Assembly (NCBI GenBank): GCA_902596545.1
Contig: CACJUH010000006.1
Span: 27,740 to 91,739, forward strand
Reading direction: 5' to 3'
Origin: an uncultured Candidatus Actinomarina sp.
Lineage (GTDB): Bacteria > Actinomycetota > Acidimicrobiia > Actinomarinales > Actinomarinaceae
Length of the DNA stretch: 64,000 nt
The position numbers and the translations under genes were made by a program. Below the pieces are notes generated by a model. The model worked only from the letters and a program-made list of their open reading frames with translations, ran no database searches and was not told the DNA's origin. Shown piece by piece: positions 43,954-54,050 of this stretch; the stretch's first letter is position 1; every line of letters begins with the position of its first letter.

Positions 43954-45762
43954 ATGGGTAAAGCTGTAGGAATAGATTTGGGAACAACAAACAGTGTTGT
44001 AGCAGTATTAGAAGGTGGAGAGCCTTCTGTTATAGCTAATGCAGAGGGAAATAGAACAACTCCTTCTATTGTTGCATTTAAATCTGAGGAAGTGCTTGTA
44101 GGAGAGCTTGCGAAAAGACAGGCCATCACCAATCCCGACAATACAGTAAGGTCTATCAAAAGACATATTGGGACTAATTGGAAAGAAAAATTTGAAGATA
44201 AAGAATATACTCCTCAAGAGATTTCTGCACGAATTTTACAGAAATTAAAAAGAGACGCTGAAGCTTACTTGGGGGATGATGTTACCGAGGCCGTAATTAC
44301 AGTACCAGCCTATTTTAATGATGCAGAAAGGCAAGCAACAAAAGAAGCTGGACAAATTGCCGGTCTGAATGTCCTCAGAATAATTAATGAACCAACAGCT
44401 GCATCATTAGCTTATGGTCTAGAAAATAATGAAGATCAGAAAATTTTAGTATTTGACTTAGGTGGAGGTACTTTTGATGTTTCAATACTTGAAATCTCAG
44501 AAGGTGTATTCGAAGTTAAATCAACTTCTGGTGACTCAAAACTAGGCGGAGATGATTGGGATCAACGAGTTATGGACTGGTTAATAGATAAATTCAAATC
44601 ATCCACCGGGATAGACTTGTCAAAAGATAAAATGGCAGTTCAAAGAATTCAAGAAGGTGCTGAAAAAGCCAAAATTGAACTATCTTCAACAAGCGAAACT
44701 GAAATAAATTTACCTTTTATTACAGCCAATGATGCTGGGCCTCAACACTTGCTTGAAAAACTAAGTAGGTCAGAATTTGAAAAAATAACAGCTGACTTAG
44801 TTGAACGAACCAAAGCACCCGTAGAGAACGCATTGTCTGATGCAGGTATGCAATATTCTGATATTGATCACATTATTTTAGTTGGTGGCTCAACACGTAT
44901 GCCATCTGTTCAACAACTTGTAAAAACTTTAACAGGGAAAGATCCACATAAGGGAGTTAACCCAGATGAAGTTGTAGCCTCAGGAGCAGCTATTCAAGCT
45001 GGTGTCCTTAAAGGTGATGTAAAAGATGTTCTTTTGTTAGACGTTACACCTCTTACATTAGGTGTTGAAACAAAAGGTGGAATAATGACAAAAATGATTG
45101 AGAGGAATACAACTATTCCTACTAAACGATCAGAGGTTTTCAGCACAGCAGAAAATAATCAAACTCAAGTTGAAATTCATATTTTACAAGGTGAAAGGGA
45201 AATGGCAGCTGGCAATAAATCCCTAGGTAGATTTACCCTTACAGATATCCCTGCTGCGATGGCTGGGACTCCACAAATTGAAGTAACTTTTGATATTGAT
45301 GCTAATGGAATCGTCAATGTTAATGCCAAAGATCTTGGTACTGGAAAGGAACAAGCTATAACTATTACTGGCGGAACTGCACTTGAAGATGATGAAATCG
45401 ACAGAATGATTAAAGATGCTGAACAACATGCCAATGAAGATGCTAAAAAGAAAGAGCTTGTTGAAACAAGAAATATGGCTGAAGGTATGGTTACTTCAAC
45501 TGAAAAAATGCTCGATGAAAATAAGGATAAAGCTACCGAAGAAGAAGTAGCAGCAATCACTGATGCAAATGATAAATTAAAAAAACTTCTTGAAAACGAA
45601 GATTTGCCTGTAGATGATCTAAAAAATGGAATTGATGAGTTAGCTAAAGCAAGTCAGTCTTTTGCAGAAAAACTTTATGCTGAAGCCCAAAACGATGCAC
45701 CGGACTCACCTGATGATGGTTCAGAAGATGTAGTCGAAGGTGAAGTTATAGAGGATGAATAA
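43954..45762 (+). CDS. dnaK: Chaperone DnaK (Hsp70)
   Basis: ATP-dependent chaperone binding exposed hydrophobic segments. It begins with the phosphate-1 motif [17 protein letters not shown], then [41 protein letters not shown], and [16 protein letters not shown] (the Hsp70 signatures). The substrate domain has [13 protein letters not shown]. 602 residues, with a short acidic tail ending EGEVIEDE. The ribosome site AAAGGA lies before the ATG. It overlaps grpE by 8 bases, giving the actinobacterial order dnaK-grpE-dnaJ-hspR. Confidence 0.97.
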   Translation: MGKAVGIDLGTTNSVVAVLEGGEPSVIANAEGNRTTPSIVAFKSEEVLVGELAKRQAITNPDNTVRSIKRHIGTNWKEKFEDKEYTPQEISARILQKLKRDAEAYLGDDVTEAVITVPAYFNDAERQATKEAGQIAGLNVLRIINEPTAASLAYGLENNEDQKILVFDLGGGTFDVSILEISEGVFEVKSTSGDSKLGGDDWDQRVMDWLIDKFKSSTGIDLSKDKMAVQRIQEGAEKAKIELSSTSETEINLPFITANDAGPQHLLEKLSRSEFEKITADLVERTKAPVENALSDAGMQYSDIDHIILVGGSTRMPSVQQLVKTLTGKDPHKGVNPDEVVASGAAIQAGVLKGDVKDVLLLDVTPLTLGVETKGGIMTKMIERNTTIPTKRSEVFSTAENNQTQVEIHILQGEREMAAGNKSLGRFTLTDIPAAMAGTPQIEVTFDIDANGIVNVNAKDLGTGKEQAITITGGTALEDDEIDRMIKDAEQHANEDAKKKELVETRNMAEGMVTSTEKMLDENKDKATEEEVAAITDANDKLKKLLENEDLPVDDLKNGIDELAKASQSFAEKLYAEAQNDAPDSPDDGSEDVVEGEVIEDE

Positions 45763-46246
45763 GGAAGAACCCTCTTTTGATGAAGTAGAGGAAACCTCAG
45801 ATGAAGCAGTTGATGAAAAAGCTGAAGAATCAACTGTCTCTCTTTCACAATACGAAAAAATAAAAGACGACTATTTAAGACTTGCTGCTGATTTTGATAA
45901 TTACAAAAAAAGAGCTGAAAAAGAAAAAGAAAACATTGGAACTGCTTCAATAGCTTACTTTGTTAATGCTATTTTTCCACTCATTGATAATTTTGAAATG
46001 GCTATGGCACAGGAAAAAGTTGCTAAAGAAGTAGAAGCGCTAAACAGTATACTTACCTCAGTTCTCCAAAGCTTACAAGTTGAAGAAGTAGGAAAAATTG
46101 GAGAAAATTTTGATCCATCTCTACATGAAGCTGTTGAACATTCTGGTGAAGGTGATTCTCAAATAATCGATGCGGTTCTCCGCAAAGGATATCTATTTCA
46201 GGGTAGTTTAATTCGCCCTGCAATGGTAAAAGTGAAAAGTGAGTAG
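45755..46246 (+). CDS. grpE: Nucleotide exchange factor GrpE
   Basis: Exchanges ADP for ATP on DnaK. The 163 residues have a disordered acidic N-terminus (about 1-35), a long coiled coil including [21 protein letters not shown] (in sections, about 44-65), and a beta domain with the GrpE signature near [19 protein letters not shown] and [20 protein letters not shown]. It overlaps dnaK and dnaJ by 8 bases each, so the three are tightly coupled. Confidence 0.94.
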   Translation: MNKEEPSFDEVEETSDEAVDEKAEESTVSLSQYEKIKDDYLRLAADFDNYKKRAEKEKENIGTASIAYFVNAIFPLIDNFEMAMAQEKVAKEVEALNSILTSVLQSLQVEEVGKIGENFDPSLHEAVEHSGEGDSQIIDAVLRKGYLFQGSLIRPAMVKVKSE

Positions 46247-47324
46247 AGACTGGTTAGACAAAGACTTTTACGCCACCCTGGGCGTAACAAAAGAGGCAAG
46301 TTCTGAAGAAATAAAAAAAGCGTATAAGAAACTTGCAAGAGAAAATCATCCAGACTTAAACCCGGGAGATACTGAAGCTGAAAAAAAATTCAAAGAAATT
46401 TCAGAAGCTAGCTCAGTTCTTGGTGATGAAAAGAAAAGACAAGAGTATGACCAGGTTCGTGCAATGGGTGCTTCAGGGTTTGGAGGATTTGGCGGGCAAG
46501 GTTTTAATGTAGAAGATTTTGGTGATTTATTTGGAAATCTCGGTGATATATTTGGATTCGGAGGTACTGGGGGAAGAAGAAAAGGCCAGACTTATCAAAC
46601 AAATATTAATATTTCTTTTAATGATGCTGCATCAGGAGTAGAAAGTGTGGTTCCTCTCAGAAAGGAAGTAGCATGTTCTTACTGTAAAGGAACCGGAGCA
46701 GATAAAGGTGAAGCTTTCCATAGGTGTAACATTTGCAATGGAAGTGGACAAACAGCTTCAAATCAAGGATTTTTTTCTTTTGCTCAAACATGTTCAGCTT
46801 GCAAAGGGCAGGGAAATATTATTGATAAAGCATGTAAAACCTGTAGAAGTTCTGGCTCTGTAATAGAGAATGAATCAATAAAAGTAAAAGTTCCCGCCGG
46901 AGTAGATAATGGAACAATTATTAGATTACGGGGAAGAGGTGGTCCTGGAGATGCAGGAGCACCAGATGGAGATTTATTAGTTCAAGTTGCTGTTGAACCG
47001 CACAAATTCTTTAAAAGAAACAATAGCGATCTTATTCTTGAAGTTCCTTTGCTATTTACAGAGGCAGCCCTTGGTGCAAGTGTAAAAATACCAACACTTG
47101 AAAAATCTGTAACACTAAAAATTCCTGCGGGTACTCCAAGCGGAAAAACTTTCAAAATAAAAGGTGAGGGAATTGCTCCGCAAGGCAGAAGGCCTGGAGA
47201 TTTATTTATAAAAGTTTACATAACCCCTCCAACAAATTTATCAAGATCTGCAAAAAAACATTTAGAAAACTTTAGAGATCAATTTGAGTCTGGGGACTCT
47301 CCGAGGGATTATTTGTATGAATAG
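46239..47324 (+). CDS. dnaJ: Chaperone DnaJ (Hsp40)
   Basis: Delivers substrates to DnaK and stimulates its ATPase. J domain about 8-75 with the HPD motif in ENHPDLNPGD. Then a Gly/Phe-rich stretch (GFGGFGGQGFN), and a zinc domain with four repeats: CSYCKGTGAD, CNICNGSGQ, CSACKGQGN and CKTCRSSGS (the last slightly off CxxCxGxG). The C-terminal substrate domain has VPAGVDNGTIIRLRGRGGPG. The start is GTG at 46239 inside the end of grp[17 protein letters not shown] is the actinobacterial-type N-terminus. 361 residues. Confidence 0.95.
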   Translation: MSRDWLDKDFYATLGVTKEASSEEIKKAYKKLARENHPDLNPGDTEAEKKFKEISEASSVLGDEKKRQEYDQVRAMGASGFGGFGGQGFNVEDFGDLFGNLGDIFGFGGTGGRRKGQTYQTNINISFNDAASGVESVVPLRKEVACSYCKGTGADKGEAFHRCNICNGSGQTASNQGFFSFAQTCSACKGQGNIIDKACKTCRSSGSVIENESIKVKVPAGVDNGTIIRLRGRGGPGDAGAPDGDLLVQVAVEPHKFFKRNNSDLILEVPLLFTEAALGASVKIPTLEKSVTLKIPAGTPSGKTFKIKGEGIAPQGRRPGDLFIKVYITPPTNLSRSAKKHLENFRDQFESGDSPRDYLYE

Positions 47325-47706
47325 TGAAGACTCAAAAGCAATATATTTTATTTCCGTAGCATCAACTCTTTCAGGAATCCATCAACAAACAATAAGAACA
47401 TACGAACAAAAAGGTTTAATAAAACCTTTTAGAACAGGTGGGGGAACAAGAAGGTATTCACAAGAAGACATAGATAAATTAATACAGATTCAAAATCTTT
47501 CTCAGAGAGGTATAAATTTAGATGGAATAAAAATCATATATGAAATGAAAGACAAAATAGAAGAATTACAGAGTAAAATAATCTCTTTAGAAGACGAAAT
47601 GTCAACTCAAAAGGTTGATTCCAGAAATAAAGAACGAGAAATACACAAAAGTTATAAAAATGAAATTGTTAAAAAAACTGACAGATCAATCAAAAAAACA
47701 AATTAA
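47317..47706 (+). CDS. hspR: Heat-shock repressor HspR (MerR family)
   Basis: Represses the dnaK operon, with DnaK as co-repressor in actinobacteria. The winged-helix segment reads YFISVASTLSGIHQQTIRTYEQKG, then LIKPFRTGGGTRRYSQEDIDKL and LSQRGINLDGIKIIYEM, which match HspR closely. A C-terminal coiled coil (about 75-105) and a Lys-rich tail follow. ATG at 47317 lies in the end of dnaJ (8-base overlap); the longer frame from 47284 has no homology. 129 residues. The inverted repeat at 43666 is a candidate operator. Confidence 0.92.
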   Translation: MNSEDSKAIYFISVASTLSGIHQQTIRTYEQKGLIKPFRTGGGTRRYSQEDIDKLIQIQNLSQRGINLDGIKIIYEMKDKIEELQSKIISLEDEMSTQKVDSRNKEREIHKSYKNEIVKKTDRSIKKTN

Positions 47707-47716
47707 AATAAGCTAA

Positions 47717-47935
47717 ATGGATACAGGAAACATAATTCTTTTTTTAAAAAAGTTTAGTTTTGTTAGATTAGTTGGAACCGGAATAGTTCTGAGAGTTTTC
47801 ATTGCAATTATTGATGGTATTTTTGGGTTACAAATTAATGAAGTTGAGAACTTCAATTTCTATATTTTTGGTCTTGCACTGGCGTACACAATACTATGGA
47901 TGTTTAATAAAAGCTACTCTGAAGAAGAAGAGTAG
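47717..47935 (+). CDS. Small hypothetical membrane protein
   Basis: 72 residues with a hydrophobic segment at about 18-38 (LVGTGIVLRVFIAIIDGIFGL) in part, a second at about 47-63 (FYIFGLALAYTILWMF), and an acidic end SEEEE. No family recognised. It lies 10 bases after hspR and 12 bases before the DUF418 gene, so it is probably in the same transcript. Confidence 0.6.
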   Translation: MDTGNIILFLKKFSFVRLVGTGIVLRVFIAIIDGIFGLQINEVENFNFYIFGLALAYTILWMFNKSYSEEEE

Positions 47936-47947
47936 TATAAATTTTCA

Positions 47948-49090
47948 ATGAACTCTGTTCAGAGAATTACAAATTTAGATTTTATTAGAGGTTTTGCTCT
48001 ACTCGGAATACTTGTAATAAACGTAATAGCATTTGGCCTTCCGCTTACTGCAACTACAAATTCATCAACATACGGAATTGATAATACTCTTGATTGGATA
48101 GTCTTGGTAATTTCATCAGTATTTTTTGAGCAAAAAATGATGGGTTTATTTTCAATGCTTTTTGGTGTTGGCATAATGATATTTTTAGAAAATGCAGAAA
48201 AAAAGACTTCGAAACCAAAAACACTAGCTATTTGGAGAAATTTTTTATTATTTTGTTTTGGGCTTATTCACCTATCAATTTGGGAAGGTGACATACTTGC
48301 ACCATATGCAATTTGTGCTTTTTTGCTAATCATATTTCCCAAGGTTGAAAATCCGAAATTCATATTTGCTGCAATAGTTTTTTTGATGACAGCATTTATT
48401 TTAATAACAAACTATTTCTCTTCGTTATACGATACAAGTGGAAACTTGATTTCACAAGAAGAGTGGGTTCTTTTAGCAAGTGAAGGCGGTGCATTATCAT
48501 ATGGTAAGTTTTGGTTTCCAGATTCGGAATCTTGGGGCAATCTTGTTGCCATGTGGTGGTATATCGGAGCATTTTTTAGAGCAATATCCTTAATGCTATT
48601 TGGTTTTTTGTTATACAGATTAAACATTATTCAAGGTAAAAAAGAAATTTCATATTATAAAAGAATGTCTCTTTTTGGATTTTCAATAGGTTTACCCTTG
48701 GCTATCTACAGTATCTATTTGCTTATTAGTTCAAACTATGATCCATCTGTTCTTTTCATCAGCAATATTTTTAACACTTTATCAGTCATACCAATGGTTT
48801 TAGGATATACAGGACTTTTGACAATTCTCAATTTGAAACTAAAAGATTCTATAAGTAACAGGTTACGAGCATGCGGTAAGTTGGCATTTACAAATTATAT
48901 TACTCAGACAATCTTTGGAGTTTTTATCTTAGGTGCATTTGGTTTAGATACGTTTTCAAGATCACAATTAATAGTTTATGTATTTTTAGTTTGGATGATT
49001 CAAATATCTTGGTCAAAACCAATTTTAGATAGATTTAATTATGGACCTCTAGAATGGTTTTGGAGAAAACTAACTTATCTTTTTGTTTAG
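47948..49090 (+). CDS. DUF418 family membrane protein
   Basis: 380-residue membrane protein with about ten hydrophobic segments. It shows the acyltransferase-3-like start RITNLDFIRGFALLGILVIN, the MMGLFSMLFGVG segment, and the DUF418 C-terminal region GKLAFTNYITQTIFGVFI and RFNYGPLEWFWRKLTY. The related acyltransferase families modify envelope glycans; DUF418 itself has no proven reaction. The stop interlocks with that of the DUF885 gene on the other strand. Confidence 0.88.
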   Translation: MNSVQRITNLDFIRGFALLGILVINVIAFGLPLTATTNSSTYGIDNTLDWIVLVISSVFFEQKMMGLFSMLFGVGIMIFLENAEKKTSKPKTLAIWRNFLLFCFGLIHLSIWEGDILAPYAICAFLLIIFPKVENPKFIFAAIVFLMTAFILITNYFSSLYDTSGNLISQEEWVLLASEGGALSYGKFWFPDSESWGNLVAMWWYIGAFFRAISLMLFGFLLYRLNIIQGKKEISYYKRMSLFGFSIGLPLAIYSIYLLISSNYDPSVLFISNIFNTLSVIPMVLGYTGLLTILNLKLKDSISNRLRACGKLAFTNYITQTIFGVFILGAFGLDTFSRSQLIVYVFLVWMIQISWSKPILDRFNYGPLEWFWRKLTYLFV

Positions 49091-50778
49091 CTTTTATATT
49101 TTGCAATAAAAGAGTTAATCTTATTTTCTAAAATTGGAAGGGTAATTCCCCCGTCGCATAATACTTCATCGTGGAAGTATCTAATGTCGAACTTATCTCC
49201 CAGTTCGTTTTCAGCTTTTCTTCGCAATGCTTCAATCTTTAACTGACCCATTTTATATGAACATGCTTGTCCCGGCCAAGCAATATATCGATCTGTCTCG
49301 ATTTCAGCATTTATAGCTTCAATTGGGGAATTTGCTTTGAAAAAATTAATTGCTTTGTCTCTTGACCAGCCCATGCCATGCATGCCTGTATCAAGAACAA
49401 GACGACAAGCTCTCCATGCATCATTTCCAAGCCTTCCTAGCTGTTGTACATCATTGGAATATAGACCCATTTCATTAGCTAATTGCTCTGAATAAAGTCC
49501 CCACCCCTCAACAAATGCCGTGGAAGCAACATACCTTTGAAAGTCTGGAACGTCTTGAAGCTCAACTGCAATAGTTCTATCAAGGTGATGGCCTGGTATA
49601 GCCTCATGAAAAGCCACCGATTCAGCCTCAAATATACTCTTTGTTTCTGCTTTATATGTATTAAGAAAATAAGTACCATCTCTTGAACCATCTGGTAAAG
49701 GCGGATAGTAATAAGCAGGAGGAGCATGTTGCTCAGATTCAGCCGGTACCGGAAGGACTTTACATGGAGATTTTGGAAATACTGTGAACCACTCACCTAA
49801 TGGCTTATAAGATCTTTCTATGGTATCAATTGCTAACTGTAACATCTGCTCTTTGCTTTCATATCTCATTGAAGGTTCTGTTTGCATTTTGTGTATTACA
49901 TCTTCAGGAGTATCAACTCCATCAAATACATTTTTTCCAATTTCAAAAAATTCTTTTTTTAATCTCTCTATTTCTGATAGGCCTATTTCATGCACTTCTT
50001 TTACCGTTGTTGCTTTGTGTCCTGTATATTTTCTTAATGATCTTAAATAAGACTCTTCTCCACCATCAATCCACATAATCCCACACTTGTCATCTCCTCG
50101 CCCTTTAGGAAGATGCTCAGTTTTTAATTGATCCAAATAAGCTGATACGGTTGGCCTAATATTTGCTTCAATAATATTTTTTGCTTTATCTTTCCATTCA
50201 GATATTTCTGAATCTGGAATCTCTGGTGAGAAATTGACTAAAAGCAATGGGTCCTGATCCAAAGAAGAAGCTAGGTAGTTTTCTAGCTGATCAATAGTTC
50301 TTAATAAGTTTCTTTCTGTTGCAACTCTATTGTTATTTAGACCCTCTTTTTGAACTTCGGCAATTTGGGTGTAAAGTCTCTTGTATAATTCAAGTCTTTT
50401 TAACATCATATCTGCCGATTCAGAATCAGGAACAAACATTTGTTGATTGTAATCAATTAAAAATCCAGTAAAACCAGATACTCCAGCTCCAAATTCCCAA
50501 CTTCTATCAAGAAGAGAGTCTTGGTTTGAACTAAGAGCAAACTCTAACATTCCATGAGTTACTTGTTCTCTACTTGTTAGATTATCTTTCTCAATAGCAT
50601 TTAAACGTTGAATAAAGTTATCAACGGTTTCTTTTTCTTTTTGAAATTGATCTTCTGTTAGTTCTTCTATTTGATCAAAATATTTTTTATGTCCTCGCAT
50701 GATTGCAGAAGTTGGAGATGAGTCCAAGGAATTTTGAAAAAAATCTTCAGCAAGACTGACTAATTGATTATCTGACAT
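49087..50778 (-). CDS. DUF885 family metallopeptidase-like protein
   Basis: 563-residue protein with the zinc-type motif AFHEAIPGHHLDRTI (HExxGHH) at about 392-406, FVEGWGLYSEQLA (a Glu ligand candidate) and GQACSYKMGQLKIEALR near the end, all typical of DUF885. Homologues are thought to be carboxypeptidase-like enzymes. No signal peptide, so cytoplasmic. The ATG is supported by GAGGAGC 5 bases upstream. It is a single gene, between convergent DUF418 and divergent DUF4015 genes. Confidence 0.88.
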   Translation of the reverse strand: MSDNQLVSLAEDFFQNSLDSSPTSAIMRGHKKYFDQIEELTEDQFQKEKETVDNFIQRLNAIEKDNLTSREQVTHGMLEFALSSNQDSLLDRSWEFGAGVSGFTGFLIDYNQQMFVPDSESADMMLKRLELYKRLYTQIAEVQKEGLNNNRVATERNLLRTIDQLENYLASSLDQDPLLLVNFSPEIPDSEISEWKDKAKNIIEANIRPTVSAYLDQLKTEHLPKGRGDDKCGIMWIDGGEESYLRSLRKYTGHKATTVKEVHEIGLSEIERLKKEFFEIGKNVFDGVDTPEDVIHKMQTEPSMRYESKEQMLQLAIDTIERSYKPLGEWFTVFPKSPCKVLPVPAESEQHAPPAYYYPPLPDGSRDGTYFLNTYKAETKSIFEAESVAFHEAIPGHHLDRTIAVELQDVPDFQRYVASTAFVEGWGLYSEQLANEMGLYSNDVQQLGRLGNDAWRACRLVLDTGMHGMGWSRDKAINFFKANSPIEAINAEIETDRYIAWPGQACSYKMGQLKIEALRRKAENELGDKFDIRYFHDEVLCDGGITLPILENKINSFIAKYKS

Positions 50779-50854
50779 TGATAGCTCCTCTTGTTTTAAA
50801 AATTAATTATCTTATTAAGTCTATCTTTTATTTCTTTTTTTAATTGTCTAACTT

Positions 50855-50883
50855 TTGGATATTTTTAAAAAAAACCTTAATAT
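50855..50883 (+). promoter_or_regulatory. Probable leaderless promoter of the DUF4015 gene
   Basis: TTGGAT (50855-50860), a 17-base spacer and TAATAT (50878-50883) form a good sigma-70-type promoter. The -10 box ends 6 bases before the ATG at 50890, and no ribosome site is present, so the mRNA should begin at the start codon. Confidence 0.55.
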
Positions 50884-50889
50884 GAGATT

Positions 50890-52179
50890 ATGAACAGGGT
50901 AGTTTTTTTATTGTTATCTATTTTATTAATTGTTTTTCCAATTACATTTGAGAATTTTGAAAATGAAAATATTGACTATCTTGAGCTTGTAAAAAACATA
51001 ACCAGTGAGTTAATTCATACTGTAGTTAAGGCCGAAGTTAAAAATCCTTCAGATATAAACTTTACGAACGACCAAATGATTCTTCTTAAAATCAAATTAA
51101 ATGAACTAGAGGTAACTGATTTAAAATTTGAAAATAATTTAATACAAAATTATGAAAACTCAATTATTCGAATTAACAAAGATTTGAATAAAAATTTAGC
51201 AATTTATGAATACAGAGAATTTGTAAATGAATTTGGTGGAATAAAAGGAATTTATTTAAATAGCTATGACTTTTTAAATTTAGAGAAAATGTCATCTATT
51301 AAAACAATAGTTGACGAAACAGTTGTGAACACTCTAGTTATTGATGTTAAAACAGACCACGGTCATTTAATGTATGAGAGCAATGTTCAAGAAAGTTATG
51401 AAATTAATAATGAAAGAGTGAAGTTTAATAAAGCATCTCTGAAAGAACTTAAAACCAATCACAATATATATTTAATTGGAAGAGTTGTTGCTTTTCAGGA
51501 TCCTTTGTTTGCAAAAACATACCAAGAATCATCTGTATTTAACTCTAAAACTAATTCTATTTTTTCAAAAAACGGACAATATTTTCTTGATCCAAGTGAT
51601 CAAAAAAGCAGAAATTATGTATTAAATGTTGCAATAGAAGCCTGTAGATTAGGTTTTGACGAAATTCAATTTGATTATATTAGATACCCAGATACTATCC
51701 ATAAAAATCTAGTTTATGAAGAAGAAAGCACTTTTAATAACAGGACGCGCAATATTAATTCATTCCTGGATGAGGCAACAGAAATATTACATGGAGAAGG
51801 CTGTCTAGTATCTGCAGATATATTTGGATATGTATTGCAAACTAGGTCTGATAATGGGATTGGCCAACATTTAGAAACTATTGTCAAGTCAGTAGATTTT
51901 ATATCACCAATGGTTTATCCATCTCATTATTCAAATGGATCTTTTGGTTATCAATATCCTAACAATTATCCTTATGAAGTTGTTTCTGCAGCACTTAATG
52001 ATGGCTTAAGCAGAGGGATAGAAATAAAACAGTTACGACCTTATCTACAAGGATTTTGGCATACCACAGAAGATGTGAGATTAAATATAAAAGCTGCAGA
52101 GGATATGGGACTTGATTGGATAATTTGGAATAATTCGAGTATGTATGATGCAGATTATTTTACTAAAATCGAATCATGA
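50890..52179 (+). CDS. Putative glycoside hydrolase (DUF4015 family)
   Basis: 429-residue exported protein. Residues 1-20 form a signal peptide or membrane anchor (VVFLLLSILLIVFPITF). After a helical region comes the TIM-barrel family core: GGIKGIYLNSYDFLN, TLVIDVKTDHGHLMYES, ACRLGFDEIQFDYIRYPD with the likely catalytic acid region, ADIFGYVLQT, and DFISPMVYPSHYSNG. This matches the putative glycosyl hydrolase family DUF4015; the substrate is not known, but cell-wall or exopolysaccharide glycans are plausible. It overlaps the M20 gene by 4 bases. Confidence 0.85.
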   Translation: MNRVVFLLLSILLIVFPITFENFENENIDYLELVKNITSELIHTVVKAEVKNPSDINFTNDQMILLKIKLNELEVTDLKFENNLIQNYENSIIRINKDLNKNLAIYEYREFVNEFGGIKGIYLNSYDFLNLEKMSSIKTIVDETVVNTLVIDVKTDHGHLMYESNVQESYEINNERVKFNKASLKELKTNHNIYLIGRVVAFQDPLFAKTYQESSVFNSKTNSIFSKNGQYFLDPSDQKSRNYVLNVAIEACRLGFDEIQFDYIRYPDTIHKNLVYEEESTFNNRTRNINSFLDEATEILHGEGCLVSADIFGYVLQTRSDNGIGQHLETIVKSVDFISPMVYPSHYSNGSFGYQYPNNYPYEVVSAALNDGLSRGIEIKQLRPYLQGFWHTTEDVRLNIKAAEDMGLDWIIWNNSSMYDADYFTKIES

Positions 52180-53318
52180 CCAATAAAGAAAAGTTCAAAG
52201 ATACGCTAGATAGTCTACACAGAGAGCTTTGTGATGTAAGTGATTGGATGTACCACAACCCAGAACTAGGGTTTGAGGAATATGAAACTTCAAAATATTT
52301 AGTAAATTTTATTGAGAGCAAGAATGCAAAAGTTAATTATCCTTCACATAGTCTTGATACGGCTTTCGATGTAACTTTTGGAGATTCTGGTCCACTTGTC
52401 GTGTTGTGTGTCGAATATGATGCTTTACCAGAAATCGGACATGCGTGTGGACACAATATCATTGCAACTGCATCAATTGGTGCTGGTCTAGGCCTGCAAG
52501 ATTTAGCGGATGATTTAGGTATTAGAGTTAAACTTCTTGGAACTCCAGCTGAAGAAGGTGGTGGAGGAAAAATTATTTTACTTGATAATGGAGCTTTTGA
52601 GGATGCTAAATGTTCAATGATGATTCATCCAGGATATGAAAATGTAGTTAACCCTACCTTTACAACCATACAGCAATACACTGTTGAGTTTTTTGGTAAA
52701 GATGCTCATGCTGCTGGAGCTCCACAAGAAGGAATTAATGCTCTAGATGCACAAATCCAACTTTTTGTAAATGCTTCAACGTATAGACAGCAAATGGTAC
52801 AGAGCAACAGAATGCATGGTGTTATCAAAGAGGGAGGATTTAAGCCAAATATAATCCCTTCTTACACAAAGTCTGAATGGTATTTGAGATCTTTAAATAA
52901 AGAGGGGCTAGACAAACTTGAAAGTGATTTTTACAATTTTGCTAATGCAGCAGCATTGTCTACAAAGTGTGAAGTAAAAATAACTTTTCCTGATTACCGC
53001 TATGAAGAAATTGATAATAATAAAACAATGTATGAACTATATGTTGCTAATTCTGCTGATATAGATCGAAAAATGATTCTGCAAAAAGACGCTACAAGCC
53101 CTGGTTTAGGATCAACAGATATGGGAAATATTTCTCAAGTATTCCCGTCAATTCATCCTATGTTATCTATAGATGCTAAAAATGCCGTAAATCATCAACC
53201 AGAATATGCCGCTGCAACTATCACTCCAGGTGGTCACAAAGCTATATATGATGGTGCTTATGCAATGGGGGCAACAATTATTGATTTAGCTGAAAAAAAT
53301 CTTTGGGATAATCTCTAG
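52176..53318 (+). CDS. M20-family amidohydrolase (M20D type)
   Basis: Dinuclear zinc hydrolase that removes acyl or amide groups from amino-acid conjugates or short peptides. It has [16 protein letters not shown], the metal site [10 protein letters not shown], and [16 protein letters not shown] with the catalytic Glu pair. The dimerisation domain contains [19 protein letters not shown]. The C-terminal [17 protein letters not shown] is complete. 380 residues, usual length. It resembles p-aminobenzoyl-glutamate hydrolase-like members. Adjacent convergent amino-acid ABC transporter genes suggest amino-acid scavenging. Confidence 0.88.
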   Translation: MTNKEKFKDTLDSLHRELCDVSDWMYHNPELGFEEYETSKYLVNFIESKNAKVNYPSHSLDTAFDVTFGDSGPLVVLCVEYDALPEIGHACGHNIIATASIGAGLGLQDLADDLGIRVKLLGTPAEEGGGGKIILLDNGAFEDAKCSMMIHPGYENVVNPTFTTIQQYTVEFFGKDAHAAGAPQEGINALDAQIQLFVNASTYRQQMVQSNRMHGVIKEGGFKPNIIPSYTKSEWYLRSLNKEGLDKLESDFYNFANAAALSTKCEVKITFPDYRYEEIDNNKTMYELYVANSADIDRKMILQKDATSPGLGSTDMGNISQVFPSIHPMLSIDAKNAVNHQPEYAAATITPGGHKAIYDGAYAMGATIIDLAEKNLWDNL

Positions 53319-54043
53319 AGAATTTGACTCAAAAATAGCTTAGTTCTGTCACTCTCAGGATTATTAAAGAATTCTTCAGGAGTGTTTTGCTCTACAAGTT
53401 GACCTTCATCAAATAACATGACTCTATCTGCAACTTCTTTTGCAAAGCCCATTTCATGAGTAACAACAATCATTGTCATACCAGATTGTGCTAATTCTTT
53501 CATAACATCTAATACTTCTTTAATCATTTCAGGATCTAATGCAGAAGTAGGTTCGTCAAAAAGCATAATCTTTGGCTCCATAGCTAGTGCTCTAGCAATA
53601 GCTACTCTTTGTTGTTGACCACCAGAAAGTTGCCCAGGAAATTTGTCAGCCTGCTCAGGTATACCTACCCTTTCAAGCAATTCCATGGCTTTCTCTTCTG
53701 CTTCAGATTTACTTTTCTTTCTAACCCAAATAGGAGCTAGTGTGATATTTTGTAAAACTGTTAGATGTGGAAACAAATTGAAGCTTTGAAACACCATTCC
53801 AACTTCGGATCTAATCGCTTCAATATTTTTTAAGTCATTTGTAAGCTCTATTCCGTCCACAATAATTTGACCATCTTGATGTTGCTCAAGTCTATTAATG
53901 CATCTAATAAAAGTTGATTTGCCTGAACCTGATGGACCGCAAATAACTAGTACTTCTCCTTCAGCAACATCCATTGTTATGCCTTTTAAGGCTTGGAAGT
54001 CGCCGTACCATTTTTTTACGTCAATTGATTGTATTATGCTCAT
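53315..54043 (-). CDS. aapP: Amino-acid ABC transporter ATP-binding protein
   Basis: ATPase of a polar amino-acid importer. 242 residues with Walker [10 protein letters not shown], the Q-loop FQSFNLFPH, the signature [16 protein letters not shown], Walker [15 protein letters not shown] and the switch His in [16 protein letters not shown]. The motif set is that of the PAAT (GlnQ/AapP) group. Last gene of the four-gene set aapJ-aapQ-aapM-aapP on the minus strand. The stop interlocks (CTAG) with the convergent M20 gene. Confidence 0.95.
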   Translation of the reverse strand: MSIIQSIDVKKWYGDFQALKGITMDVAEGEVLVICGPSGSGKSTFIRCINRLEQHQDGQIIVDGIELTNDLKNIEAIRSEVGMVFQSFNLFPHLTVLQNITLAPIWVRKKSKSEAEEKAMELLERVGIPEQADKFPGQLSGGQQQRVAIARALAMEPKIMLFDEPTSALDPEMIKEVLDVMKELAQSGMTMIVVTHEMGFAKEVADRVMLFDEGQLVEQNTPEEFFNNPESDRTKLFLSQIL

Positions 54044-54050
54044 AATTTGA

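Noticed and set aside
45177..45560. Ser-rich minus-strand frame inside dnaK
   Set aside because: Composition is that of an antisense copy of an Ala/Glu/Lys-rich coding region; no start context.
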